Program-made: the position numbers and the translations under genes
Shown: piece by piece, positions 35,601 to 47,800 of the stretch
How positions within the stretch are numbered: the stretch's first letter is position 1
Layout: the number at the start of each line of letters is the position of its first letter
NCBI RefSeq assembly: GCF_008831285.2
Contig: NC_045140.1
Span: 28,950,026-29,014,025, forward strand
DNA length: 64,000 bases
Direction: 5' to 3'
Origin: Nymphaea colorata
Lineage: Eukaryota; Streptophyta; Magnoliopsida; Nymphaeales; Nymphaeaceae
Notes under the pieces: model-generated
The model's database searches: none
Told to the model about the DNA's origin: nothing
Seen by the model: only the letters and a program-made list of their open reading frames with translations

Positions 35601-37529
35601 TGAAAGTCATGGCAAAGTTTTTCACATCCCAACGAATGTCCTTCCAAGTTAGGAACCAAGGCATTCCCAAAATCAAGTCAACTCCATCTAATGGAATGAC
35701 TAAGCAATCCACTTTGAAGTTCTTCTTCTTGATGTTGACGTCGATGCCCTTTCCTTCATGTATGCACTTGAGTCTATGACCCCCTCCCACGATTATAGTC
35801 TGTGGGCTGCTCTCATTGAGAGTGACCTTGCACTTCTCAGCGGCTTCCTCAGTTAAGAATTTGTTGGTTGCACCGCTGTCGAGCAGAATTAAAACTTTCT
35901 GGCCATTAATGCGGCCAAAAACTCTCATGGCGTTAGCCTTATGGGGATCTTGGATAGAATGTAAAGATTCAACCTCTTCAGATTTGTCTTCTCTGTTCGA
36001 GGTTTCTCCTTTTTGTGGTTCTTCACACTCAACCTTCTTTCCTTTCCTTTTCACTTGGACTTCCTCATCAGACGAGGAACTAGAACTGGAGCTAGAGGAG
36101 GAATCGCTTTCTGAACTGGAGCTTGTCTCCGGTTCATCAACCACCACTATGTTGAATAGTGCCTTGCACTGGTGGTTCTTCTCCCACTTACCCTCACATC
36201 GGAAGCACAGGCCCTTCTTCCTGTACTCTTCTATCTGTTTCGGGGTCAGGTAACGTGTTGGGAGGTCACGGCCCGGTCTTGGGTTGTGCCTATATTCGTT
36301 CCCACGGTTGTAGGGAACTAATTCCTTCCCTTGGGGTCGGAATTCTCTACTCTGATTCCGAGAAGTAGAGGAGAATGAGGGTTTCTTCCTCAACTTGTCC
36401 GACTTACGAGCCTTTCTTTCTCGTTTCTCTCTTTTTTCTGCCTTTCTCTCTTCAATTCTCTCCTCATACAGCCTGGCCATGGCAAAGCACTCTTCTAGAC
36501 TACCGAAGCAATGGATTTTCATCTCCCTCTTGATGTCACTTCGTAGTCCACCCTTGAACGACCCAATGAGGGCCTTCTCTGGCCATTGGACCATGCTGGC
36601 CAACCTCTCAAACTGCCTTTGGTAGACAGGCACGGTTGTGGTCTGGGTTAGGTTTTTGAGATCCTCGTCATAATCAATGAACGTGGAATCTCCAAACTGC
36701 AACTGCAGACTCGCTTTATATTTTTCCCAAGTAGGGTCGGCCGTCTTATGTTCAAACCAGAGGTAGTGGGTTGTTGCTTCGCCGGTCATGTTGGCCGTGG
36801 CAATCTCTATCCATTCCTCTTGTGGTACATGGTGACACAAGAAGAATCGTTCGGCCATGAATAGCCACTCTCGAAGATGTTCCCCATTGAACTTAGGGAA
36901 TTCATACTTGACGGAAGGTGTCCGTCTCTCTTCAAAACGCGCAGGCTCTCTTCGAGTTCTCCTAGGACGAAGTGGTGTTTCGTCCTCACCTTCGAAAATT
37001 CGTAGATTGGATTCTGAATGGGCTGGCTAGTTCTTGGGCCATGAGGAGTTCGGTAATACTCGCTGGTAGGCTCGTTTGGATACCTATCGGGAGGTGGTCC
37101 CATGACTCTTCCTCCTTCGATACTTGTCCCAACATGTGAGATGTTGTTGGGATTTACCTCAGTGTCGGTTTGGTAGCCAGGCATAACTAGCAAACCTTTT
37201 CCTTTCTGTTGATTCGGACCCTGAGTGGTCCTCTGCTCTACTACGACTTGGGCCTGGTTGTTGGCCAACTGTTGGAACATGGCATGGATTTCATCCATTT
37301 CCTTTTGGTGTTCCGCGTTCTTACGATCCATGTCCTTCTTCCTAAAGTTTTCAACTTTGGCCATCTCGCTACGCATTTGTAGCAATTCCTTTTCTATGCT
37401 TAGGATTCTACCTAAGGCATAGTCTGGAACTTGCCCATTGTGGGTTGGCGGCGCATCTCCTGCTTGCTCCTGAGGGACGTCCTCAAGAACAGGCTCATCG
37501 GAGCTCACGTTCTTCTTGGATTTACCCAT
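32386..37529 (-). pseudogene. Gag-pol polyprotein of element B (Ty3/gypsy chromovirus)
   Basis: Starts MGKSKK at 37529, with the same domain order as C and A. Defects: a one-base loss near 36993 in the Gag N-terminal region (after YEFS), a stop at 33802-33804 (Trp TGG to TGA, in the QFWWRG block of the integrase zinc region), and a stop at 33028-33030 (Trp TGG to TAG, in the GDYVWLKRL block before GPY/F). The 36858-33802 stretch is open for over 1,000 codons and keeps LLDSGAT, WRFCIDYR and FFDD, so protease and RT motifs are intact. The C-terminal tail (GGAGGA, RRKRKASEMG) lies in the LTR. Being the same family as C, it shows independent decay. Confidence 0.9.
32621..32633 (-). promoter_or_regulatory. 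Polypurine tract of B
   Basis: Identical to C (GGGAGGGGGAATC on the minus strand). The PPT-linked hairpin is at 32640-32657. Confidence 0.85.
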
Positions 37530-37736
37530 TGAATACGTGAGTTAGGCACCAAGTGAAAACACGCACAAACCAAGGAATTTGGCTATTTGGAGCCAACGAC
37601 AAAGGAAATTCCTAAACTAATGTACACGAAAAAACGCACTGCCGAAGCTGGACTCAAACACTGCGTCTGGACTGCTTTGCTGAAGTCGAATCTTCTTGGA
37701 ACGAGTGCTTGAACTTGACAGTATAGCCTCAAGACG
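37530..37736 (-). other. Leader of element B
   Basis: About 205 bp, close to the C leader, with the same TTGGCT/AGCCAA hairpin and no bulged hairpin pair. No ORF supported. Confidence 0.6.
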
Positions 37737-37748
37737 GCTCTGATACCA
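37737..37748 (-). promoter_or_regulatory. Primer-binding site of B (initiator tRNA-Met)
   Basis: TGGTATCAGAGC on the minus strand, two bases from the LTR. Confidence 0.93.
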
Positions 37749-37750
37749 AT

Positions 37751-40700
37751 TGTTAGGCCCACTCCTGCTAGGACTCGAATTTCCTAACCAAGAGCGACCT
37801 ACCTTCCCAGGTCTCTTGAGTGCTCTTCAAAAACTAAAATTCCTAAGACAATTAATTACAACTCTTCTACCCGGCCGGACAGACCCCGGCGCAAAAACCC
37901 TTAGGACAGGAGACTCAGGTGCGGAAAACCCTTTTTCCCAATCCTAACTACGGGCAGACCTATGACAACAACTAAATGGGTCACGGCTTGTACAAACGTA
38001 GGCGATACAGAGAATTCACTCTTCTCACTCAAGAACAAACCATTCACCAAATTACACTACTATCGAACAAACCACGCCCAGCAATAAGCAAATGGGTATG
38101 GTCGGCTCCTTGTGGTCGTGTCTCGGGCAGATGGCCCTTGAGGTACCACGGCAGGGAGCTAGGCCGAAGCCTTGGGCTAAAACAATAACTAAAGCAAACT
38201 AAATGAAATCTTAAAACATAAAGCAAAACACCCTCCCCGGACTCTACTTGAAAGACTAGAGGGTTACCGGCCAAGGGCTAGCCATGGCTGAGCCGGAACA
38301 GCCATGGGGTGAATTCCAATCCCCGGGCAATGCAGCAACGGGCCGACATGGAGCGCGCGGCCTGGACAGCCTCCTGCTGTCGGACGAGTAGACAAGCGTC
38401 GGCTGAAGCAGCAGCCTGCTGCCGAGCGAAGACGGGCGCGTGGGTGACAGAGACAGCCGCCTGCTGTCGCGGTTCACCTGCGGACACACGACCGAGAACG
38501 GCACGGAATTGCCGTCGGAGGGGGCCTGCTGACGAGAGGCCGAGAGGACAGCGAACTGCGGTCGGGCGCTGGCTGGCGGACGGAGTCGGTCAGCCGAGAG
38601 CAGACCTGCGGATGCGGCGGCAGGGACGAAGGCGAGTTGCTGTCGCCTTGGCGCCGACGAGTCAGTGACTGGACGTCGTCGAGGCGCTGACGGATGCCAC
38701 CTACAGACTGAAGACGAGTCGGCGAGGAAGAGCCGACTGGGCAGCCACCTGCTGCCGGGAGCCGAGAGGAGAGGGCGACCGTCTGTCGCCGCTAGGCTGG
38801 ACGAAAAGCCGCGGACAGGACGAGGGGGGCGAAAGCCGGGTGCGGCAGTGCCTACCTTCCTATTCTCCGAGTGGCTCGGCCACGGGCGTCGGCTGGAATT
38901 CCAACGACGGGAACGCGGCCGAGGTGCTGGCCGAGGACTGCTAGCTGGGTGCTAACGTCGCCAGCTGTTCCTAGTCCCTAGCTACGGCTGGATGGGCTTG
39001 GACTGGCGGGGCTCTACAGGTAGGCCAGTCAAGTTAAGAGGGCTCGGGCTGGGGTAGGCCAAGGGTTAGAAAGGCTTTAGGTTAGCTAGAGAGGTTAACC
39101 TAGCTAGGAGGTGGGTTAAGCCGAGAAGGTGAGCTAGAGAAGGGAAGGTTAAGAATGAGCTCGGACGAGGGACTTAGGCAATCGGGCGAGCTGGGTTGGG
39201 TCAAGGGCTAAACTCGGTTGAAGGGAAGTGAGCTGGGTCACTCGAGCTAGACTCGTGTCAACTAGGTTGGTCCGAGCTGGGCTCGGTTTGACCGTGTTCC
39301 TAAGACAGAGAATTTGGTTAAGTCAAGGGAGTTCAAGTCAACTAAGACGAAGTCGACTCGGTGAGCTGAGTTCGGTCAAGGTCAAACTAAGTTAGGTTTG
39401 ACTAATGCACCTAGGCCGGGATGGGGGCTAAGTCAAGTGAACTTAGGGCTAGGCTCGAGCTAAGAGGTCTACCTAAGACTAAAAGGACTAAGTGACTCGA
39501 GTGGACCTCTCGAGCAAGGAGATGAAGACACGTCAACACGATTGAGGGTCAAGATGAAGTGCGGTTAAAGAGAGTGGAGTGACTTAGCTTGGTGGGGCTC
39601 GTGAAGATAGGAGATGCAGACACGTGGAGAGATCAACAGCTGGGATTAGCTGCGGTTGGGGATGAATAGAGACGTGATAGAGGCTAGATGCGAGTCCAAG
39701 GGGACTTGCGCTACAATTAGGGAAAAGTGGGGCGCGAGAGAGGGGAGTGGCGCCTAAAGAGGGGGACGTGTAGAGTGAGGTGGCGAGCTACGAGGAGCTG
39801 GTGGAAAAGGTGATGGCTGAGCTGGGGAAGAGCTGGGTCGTGGGCAGGGGGATGCTACCACGTGTGAAGATGGATGGCTGCGGTTCCTTGCGAGTGGGGC
39901 TGAAGACTTGGAAAACCCAAGTGGAGGGCGAGGTGGCAACTAGTGCTCCTAAAGCTAAGGGGACATGCAAATAACTAAAATTCGGGACGAGGACACGAAG
40001 GGCCAGGTGAGACACGAACTTGGGAACGACCGTGGGATGGCTGACATGTGTACAAAGCAATGGTGCAGATTGCACTAACCTGGTCCGAGTCGTTCTTCAA
40101 GTGGGCTCGCGCCGGTGAACTAGCCGATCTGGTTTGAGTGGGTTCTCACCGAAGACTAATTCGCCCCTTTCAGCTTCACATGGGCTTCAACTCGCACAAG
40201 GGCAGACTGGTCTAAAGATGTCTGAAACTTTGGAGAGTGCCGGAAATTGCAGGCTTGGCCGGAGTTGCAGGAGTTTCCGGTGAAGAACCGAGAATGAGAT
40301 CCGACCGTGCTATCTTGCCCAGATTTAGTTATTTGGAAGCTCTTGATTGGGCGATTGCAGGGAGCTCATACAAATTAACTTTTCCCGGTTAAATCTTGAG
40401 TTACAGGGTGTTTTACCCTGCTGGACCGAAGGACAACCGAAAGGCCAAAATCCGAGGTTTTCTGAATTAAAACTCGGACCTATCCGCCGCTATCGTTCTT
40501 GATTATTGGCTAGATAATACCGTAGATTCAAGGTCTTTCTTCGAGAAGAACTTGGGACAATCTAAAGCAGATATCACTGTTTAACACAGACCTTCCTCAC
40601 GGGATTGCCGAGAAGAAAATCTAGCTCTTACGCGAAGTCTGCTCTAGATTAATCACTTGAACTTACAAGAAGAAAACCGAGAACTAAAGCACTTACCTAA

Positions 40701-41754
40701 GCCGTCGTTGCTGAATTTTAAACCGAATTCAGCCTTCCCTGTTGCAAGGGCAGCCTCTCAACTTCACCGGGGTCGAGAAGAAGGTACCAACCTTGCTGGA
40801 ATTACAGTACGTACGGGGAACAGCCGTAGACGAGGGAGGGATCGCCGCCGGTAGGAGGGATCCGCCGCAAGCCTTCAACGCTTGAGTTCACCACCGGAAT
40901 GTCTCCGATGCCCGAAGCGATTGCTGGAATTGGAGGCGTCGCAGACCAAGGGGACGCGAGGGGATGAGAGGCACCACACAAGCACACGAGGAGCAGTCGG
41001 TGATTGACGAGAGAGATGGAGAATTTCGCCTCTAGACCGAGGGAAAGAGAGAGAACCCCTCGAGGAGGAGAGAGAACACAATCTCGCAAATGACTTCCTT
41101 AGTTCAATTCTTGATACAAACACTAAGATCCAAAACAATATATACATGTCCTATTTGAACGAGTCTACAATCCAGATCTCGTTTTCTACCCACAATCCAA
41201 ATCCATATTGCCAAGCACAACCCGCTAGGCTAGATCCTTATTTCGAAACCCAACGAAAGCAAACCTGTTTACTTAACGAAAGCACTTAAAACTAAACTCG
41301 GGCCTAATGCCCAATGCATAAAATAAAAGGTTAAACCCCTGAGCCTTGTGAGCCCAGGGTGGGGACCTCGTGAGGGGACCCACCCTCACTTCGGTTGACT
41401 AGACCAAGAGCTCGGCCAGGTTTGACCGAGCCATTTGCCTAAGACCTTGGTCTTTGGCTAGCCTCAAGGGACGTAAGACCGGACTCACTTGGTTAAGACT
41501 CGCCTAGCATAGTGAGACCTACACTAGAATCACCAACACCCTGAGACTTACCCAGTTCAAGCACCGTCTTGGCCTCAGCTGCTCCTCCCGCTCCTCCCAC
41601 TGCAACTGACGTTGGTGCCGAATTCTTCTCCTTGGGACTGATTTCTGCAAGCCGTAGAGAACGAGCTCCCATTTCTGACGCCTTTCTCTTCCGCCGACTG
41701 GGTTCGGCTTGCTCTGCCTCTACGTGGCCGGGACCTGAAAATTGGTCTGTAACA
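37751..41754 (-). repeat. Element B right (5') LTR, complete
   Basis: 4004 bp, TGTTAGGCCC to GGTCTGTAACA. About 73 hand-counted differences from the reassembled left LTR (near 1.8 percent). TATA box at 41138-41144. Confidence 0.94.
41138..41144 (-). promoter_or_regulatory. TATA box of B right LTR (element promoter)
   Basis: Minus-strand TATATATT about 610 bp into the LTR, at the conserved position. Confidence 0.5.
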
Positions 41755-41839
41755 GAAGCCAACGACCGTGCCTACCCCCAAGATCACCTTGGACCAACCA
41801 GAAGACTTTCCTAGGACAAATAAAACAATGACACTACCC

Positions 41840-41859
41840 AGTCGGACAGGACCCCGACT
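41840..41859 (-). promoter_or_regulatory. U5 hairpin of E
   Basis: AGTCGG and CCGACT pair around ACAGGACC. Other families have GCCGG/CCGGC at the same place, so the change is compensated. The right copy is at 48716-48735. Confidence 0.5.
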
Positions 41860-43748
41860 TAGAAGATCCTGGATAGGTAGCGGAATACAAGAGAGGTTAT
41901 TCCCAAACCCAAGCAAAACCTACTACACAAATCTAGAAGCTGTGAGGCAAATACAAGCGGAAGCGATACATTTGATAAAAATCACTCAAAACTCACTCTA
42001 CAAACCATCAAACCAAACCTAATCGAATCAAACCACACCCACCCGTAGGAGGCTAGGTTGGCTAGAGGGCGTGTCTTCGGCTTGGAGCCTCCGAGGTACC
42101 TCTTCGCACAACGAGGGCCGAAGCCGGGCTGAAAAACAAAATGCAAATGCAAATACTCCCAACCGTGGTTCTAAAGAGAGGGGGAGATTGTACCGGCCAA
42201 GGCAAGCTTGGCGAATCAAGTCTCAAGCCACGAGGTGAGATTCCACACTCGGGCACTAGCAGCAACACAAGAGGAAAGGCCGGCATCGAGCTGGAACTCC
42301 AATGACGAAGACGCCGGTTGGTGGTTGAGAGCGCTCCAAGGGTCTCGCGGTTGAGGGATCTCGATGCTGAAATCGCCTAGGAGCTCTCCAAGCACTTGCT
42401 GACTGACTTGGGGACCTGCTGGGAACCATGCCGGAGGGTCGCCGGAAAAGTAGCAGAGGAGGCCGGTGGCGGCCTGAGGACGCCGGAAATAGCTAGGGCA
42501 AGACCTGCCGGCTCCAAGACTCTCAAGGATGCACTAGGCGGTCTTCCTTGTGGACTAGGGTTGGAACCAACTAGGTGCAGGTCTTGGGCAGGGTGAGCTC
42601 GGACCAGGTGGGACTAGGTGAGCCCGGGCTAGGTTTGGCCAATGAGCTGGGTTAATGGAAGGTTAGGCAAGGTGGGTCCTAAGGTTCAAATCCTAGGTTG
42701 ACCTGGTGAAGGGAAGGGCCTAAATCGTGGGTTCCTACAAAGTAGCTAGGGTAGGTTTAGGCGCCTAGACTAAGGGGAAATGGAAATGGGTGGCGGTAAC
42801 TTGAGGTAAATCAAGTGTGAATTAGGTAGACTCGGCTTAGGGAAATGGTGGCTGGATACGTGGAGGAGGTCCCACGTGAGAATCCAGCTCCAAAATGTTT
42901 GGGCGAGGTGGCGACTCCAAGTGGGCTATCTCCCAAGGAAATAGGAGAGAGGCTAGGTGGATGATGAAGGTGGAGTGAGGTGGCGCAACAAATGTGGTGA
43001 GGTGGGTGGCTATGATCTTGGAGAAGATTCCAGATGAGATTGATCTCCACGATTCAAGGCTAGGTGGCGACCTGTAGAGGCTATCTCCCAATTGAATAGG
43101 AGAGAGGATAGGCAAATGGTGAGGTGGAGGGGCGAGCTGGCCTTGGGTAGTTGGCTAATGTGGTGACTAGGCTGAGGGTGGGACAAGTGGCAACTGGATG
43201 AGGCTGCTTTCCTACGAAGTTGGGGAATATCCTAACTTATCTAGCTGGGATTCCTATTCTAGAAAAACACTTTATGAGGTGGCGAATTAGTGCTCCACCA
43301 AATGTGCGTCACTTCCTACTCAAATCCTAGGATCTCTCTAAGTGTCCCGATGCTTGCCACATGGACTAAGCGTAGGGTGGAGATGGAGAAGGGCCCAAGC
43401 TGGAGATCCACTTACCTCTTTTGTAGGAACGAGGCTGATTCACCAAATGCACCGGCGGCTAGGTGGCGTCACCTAGGAGCTCCTCCACGCCACACGCGGT
43501 TTCTCCCCAAATGTGACCGAGATCCTTGGAGAGATTTTAGTGCAGATCGAGCCTGATGGAGATCGGCCTGAGATTACCCCCAAATGCTCACCGGATATTC
43601 CAGAAACTGGCCGGAATGTTAGCAGCAGTGGCCGGGAATTACAGATTCTGGCGAGACACTAATTTGAACCGAATTGCCTCTAGCTTGCCGCATTCATGAT
43701 TCTTTCTTTTGGGCGATTCTCATTTTCTTTTTCTTTTTCAATTCTCGC

Positions 43749-43799
43749 CTCTTTTCTTTCTTTCTTTTTCTGTTTTTCTTTCTGTTTTTCTCTTTTTCA
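43749..43799 (-). repeat. Pyrimidine tract in E LTR (left copy)
   Basis: About 50 bp of C/T with TTTCT-type units, giving a polypurine run in the transcript. Repeated at 50625-50675 in the right LTR. It lies downstream of the TATA box, within the transcribed part. Confidence 0.6.
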
Positions 43800-44560
43800 C
43801 ACAGCAAGCTAACAGGCGCAAGAACATAAACTAACACATGAAATGATACTTGAAAACCGAAGGAAAAGACCCTCGAAATTGCGAGATCCTTGCTATCGGC
43901 TAAGAGTCTCCCTTGTGACTCGTAAGAACCGATTTAGGGAGAGCTTCTTCCTAAGTGAACCAGTTATCCTCTTGGCTGAAACCGTGAAGATCAATAGTCC
44001 CTTAATGGCAGAATCTCAACTCAAATCGATACAACGGCGTTACACAATTTCAGCTCTTAAACGAATGCACTAACCTCTCAAATCGGAAGCCTTTGGTCGT
44101 CTGCCCTCACCTTCTAGTTGCCTAAAAAATGACGAGCCTTCCCGGGAACGAGTAGCCTCAAGCCTTCACGGTGGGGAGTGTTGGCTGCACTAGTTCGTTG
44201 CTGATCTCTTGGGGTAAGACGTGGTCATGTGGAGAGCTCTTCACGCCGGAGCAAGAGGAGTCTTCAAGCCGTCGATTCCTTGGGCGAGTGGATGAGAAGA
44301 GAAAAGAGATTTAGGCATAGAAAGAAGAAATACCCGCTGGATTGAAGATCTTCTTCAGAAATCTCGCCATGGTTGCCGAAATTCCCAAATGTGTTCAAGA
44401 GAAGAGAGAAGACAAGAGGGCGCGGGTAGAAGAATTGCGCAAAGGGAGAAGAGAGAGCAATCCGTGAGGAGAGAGAGAGGCACTTGACAAATGAACTCCA
44501 ATTCTTCTAATTGCATCAAAATTTCATAATTGCATAATGCCAAAACAAAGGAGTACAAAG

Positions 44561-44568
44561 TATTTATA
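44561..44568 (-). promoter_or_regulatory. TATA box of E left LTR
   Basis: Minus-strand TATAAATA about 550 bp into the LTR. The right (promoter-bearing) copy is at 51437-51444. Confidence 0.6.
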
Positions 44569-45117
44569 GTTCTCAATCAAAAGTGGATCTAAACATGTGA
44601 TCCAAACCTCAAAAACGAAATCCAAAACGGAATTGAATCCAAAGCAAATGCGCACTCTAAAACAAAGAAACGCAAGCAGGAAATCAAACTCGAGACTTAG
44701 TGTCTCGACCCTAACTCGTCTTCCCCTTAGCCCGCACGTTGTGGGCCTTGGTTCAGATCAGAATTCGCCTAGGTTCGCCCTAGGCTGACCCTAAGTGCAT
44801 GGGTATAGCGAAGACCTAGGCTGGACTAGACCGGACTTGGACTGAACCCACCGCCTTGGTATTCAAGAGCCTTGCTTAGAGTCGTTGCCTCTCCTCCCGC
44901 TCCTCCCTCGGCTTCAATTCTAAGCTGAATTCCATGTGCGTGCAAGGATTGTACCAGCTGCTCTACGCCTCCCACTCCTCCCTCTTGACCCATTTGTGGT
45001 CAACACGGCCATGAAGGGCCTGATTCCACATGGAGGGCAGCCTTGCTTTGCCCGCTTTGGCTGCTCTTAACCTCATTAGTGGCTGCTCTCGGCCAAGTCG
45101 AAGGCTGACCCGTATCA

Positions 45118-45130
45118 GATCCACCCTCCT
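45118..45130 (-). promoter_or_regulatory. Polypurine tract of E
   Basis: The minus strand reads AGGAGGGTGGATC before the LTR start TGATACGGG. Hairpin GAGCTTG/CAAGCTC (loop TCCC) at 45137-45154, with the same 19-base spacing to the LTR as in D. Confidence 0.8.
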
Positions 45131-45136
45131 GAAATG

Positions 45137-45154
45137 GAGCTTGTCCCCAAGCTC
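45137..45154 (-). promoter_or_regulatory. PPT-linked hairpin of E
   Basis: Identical to the D hairpin and covarying with the A/B/C hairpin. Confidence 0.5.
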
Positions 45155-47800
45155 TTAACAAAGATTTCTTTTGGTGAGCTTGCTTGCAGCCACTCTCTTC
45201 TTTCCGTTTCCTCTTTGGTCCATAGTCTCTAGGTAGCACCTTTAAGGAGTTTCTCAAGTAGACAAAACACCTTCTCGGGCCTCTAGAGTAAACCTTGGTA
45301 ATCACCCAAGTCATTTCATTACTTCGATCCATTCGGCTGAGTCGCGATTGCCCGGGACCATAGTCGCGAGGCAGGTGCCCGATATATATTCTATGCTGCC
45401 CTTGCAGCTGTTTGCTCTTTTCTGTGCCCTCAAACTGTGGGGTGACCTTGCCACGATCGTGGGCTTGCCACAGGCTACGGCCTGTTCGTGGAGCTTGTTG
45501 CTCCACTATGCTCAATGCTCGTTCTTTATCCTTTGCTATAGCCCAAGGTGCCTTTACTGTGCTTCTTCTTTCAGAGTCTTGGGCTAAGGGTGACTCTGTC
45601 GTGCATGTTCCAAGTGGGCTGAAAGGATTCCACAACTCTCGGCTGCAATTTGGAGAGTCTGGAAACTGATAAGCTCTCCATCGCTCTGGGTAAAGCTTTT
45701 CAATGTAGTGCCCCAGAGTCGTTTTGCTGAATGGGTGATGGCCACCCTCCTTAGGATGTACCTGACTTTGGGGAGAGACTAAGGCGGCCCGTGAGTACCC
45801 TTCGACTTTGCATTGTTCTGAATGTGCACTAAGGGTTACTCGATCTACCTCGTTATAGTGGTTTTTCTCTGGGTTGATATTCGGGTAGATGCCTGTACTA
45901 TCAAGCTGGTTCTCTGAGCTGCTCATGTCATCACTTTATGACTCGGGGAGGATTCCATCTGATGTGGCCAAAATTTCTTCCTCTAACAATTCCTGGATAG
46001 TGGGCGGCTTAGTTCTTTGCCCGAGTCCAGGTTTGCTAGGGCTCTTCTTTTGCCTTTGGTAAGTGGCGACCTCTTCAGATTTTGTTCGGATCATCCCACA
46101 AACTTGGCTCTCTTGTGGTCGTCGTGGAATTTCATTTGCTAATACTTGGGTCGCCCATTGTTGGAGCTTCATCCGTGCCTTTGTACAAGAAGACTTTGAG
46201 AGATTCAAACTCATACCACCCTCCTGAGATTCTATGTTATCTTGGGCAGGAAGAGGAGGTGGTTGCATACTCTCGTCCTTGGTGGGATGCCCTACTTCTT
46301 CCATCTCCATGGGGGCATCTCCGGAGTTGGATCCTATGCTCTCATTGTCGAGGGGCCCGTTTCCATCTAGAATGAGTTCTTCCTGTAATTGGTACCTGAC
46401 TAATTCCACTGTATCATTAGGAAGTATGTGCTCAAGGGGTTCAAGCTCATAAGGTTCTTCTTCTTTTTCTCTTGTGGGTGGAGCTTGACACCTTAAAGAC
46501 TCATCCTGTTTTTGGCCCGGTATGGATGTCGAACTAGATCCCTGCATTTCATTCTTAAGCTGATCTTCTTGGGATACTAACTGGATCACACTAGGTGCGG
46601 GTTCCTCACTTAGATCGAAATCCTGACATAGGAGATCAATCTCATCCAAAATTTCCTGGGTGGTCCATGATGCGATTGTCTCAACATCCTTGGTATTATG
46701 CACCGCCTTACTAATGTGTCGAGATTGTCTTTGCTTTCACACCTCTTTGATAGATCTCGACTCATTGCTTCAGCATCCACTTTGGGCTTTGTCGTGCCCT
46801 CCCTCTCAACCTTTTCTTCTGCTGGCTTTCGTTGGATGCCTGGTTTAGTCTCTTTTGGATGGGCTATGACCTTATAAGTAGAAACGACATTCTGTGTGGT
46901 CATAGTTTGCGTCTCTCCTTGAAGAGGTCCGGGCTTGGGAAGGAGACCTTTATTTGAATAGATCCTCCTATACGTTTGAGCATTGCTCGTTTTTCGTGGA
47001 AGTGGTTGCGGCTTTTCATGATTTCCTCTTTCCTTAGTAGGGGTCAAGGCTTTCAACATTTCCTTGATTTCCTTGAGTGTTTGATCATACTTCTCCCACT
47101 CGTGACTCGTATGATGTATTTCTTTTTCTTCGGTTGAGTCTTTCTCAAGAGGTGGTGTCCCTACTATGTGAGGAATGGTACGTGCTTCACTAGGCTCCAT
47201 GTGAGGCCCTCTTTGCTCTGTGGCCACATAAGAGGTTCTTTCTGTCAACTCGAAATAATGGTCCATAGATCCTACTTTGATGACTTCACCTGGATAGATT
47301 TGCACCCAACGTTGAAATATCTCCCCATGACCAACAACACTAAGTCTACCCGTGCCTGTGTCATTGATGATCCAGATGTTACGAGCAACTTTATCGATTG
47401 CCAATTGAAAATGGCACCCTTGTACACTAGGGTGTTGTATAACCCAATCGCAGTAGGGCGAGCTACCAGCCTTGATGTATATATATCTTGGCCCTTGGTT
47501 CCAATTCTCCCCTCGGACTAACCAAAGTCTCCCTATGTACTTTCCATTCTCATAGGCGCTTAGAAACAGGTCCATTTTGGATCCTTCCAAACGGGCGCCT
47601 ATATCCGTCATCTATTCTAGCAAGCAAACTGCCAAAACAAATCCTATGCTACTGCTGAAAGCAAACACACTGACACACTGCCACTCTTAAAAAAAAACCT
47701 ATGCTGCGAAAAACCTGCTGTAATCAACTTTTCTGCCCGTTGTCTATCAGCCACACTTCTGCCTTGTGTGCGCTAAGGGAGGAGGAAACAAGTTCCGCCT

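Larger units (their letters stand above)
15499..41754 (-). mobile_element. Element B: chromovirus interrupted by C (and by D)
   Basis: A full-length chromovirus in pieces: left LTR at 15499-15971 and 29113-32620, internal region 32621-37750, right LTR 37751-41754. C sits inside the left LTR. D sits 21 bp into it, leaving the first 21 bases beyond the window. Reassembled length is about 13.1 kb. Base variants shared by the left pieces and the right LTR but not by C (for example AAATCTTAAAA versus AAATCCTAAAA) confirm the pairing. B itself interrupts E's left LTR; GAAGC after 41754 is the expected target duplication. Confidence 0.9.
41755..45117 (-). repeat. Element E left (3') LTR, first 33 bp displaced by B
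   Basis: 3363 bp, exactly equal to 48631-51993, with about 34 differences (near 1.0 percent). A long stretch of about 465 bp (42625-43090) is identical to the right copy. U5 hairpin at 41840-41859, TATA box at 44561-44568, pyrimidine tract at 43749-43799. Confidence 0.93.
45000..47611 (-). pseudogene. FHA-like domain protein of element E, broken
   Basis: Homologue of the D protein, in three pieces: 47611-46610, 46703-45936 and 45926-45000. A frameshift lies in 46610-46703, and a TAA stop at 45936-45938 joins the last two pieces in the same frame. Residues 43-125 of the first piece fit an FHA fold: IYIKAGSS, CDWVIQHPSVQG, CHFQLAI, NIWIIND, GRLSVVG, YPGEVIKVGS. Unlike D, the FHA-like region is uninterrupted. 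Gly is kept but the phosphothreonine-binding Arg and Ser are replaced. A charged helical stretch, an acidic middle, the LYPERWRAYQFPDSPNCSREL block and two LPRDYGP motifs follow. The frame runs 39 codons into the LTR. No pol motifs are seen. Conservation between two families with different LTRs argues that the protein was once useful to these elements. Confidence 0.6.
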
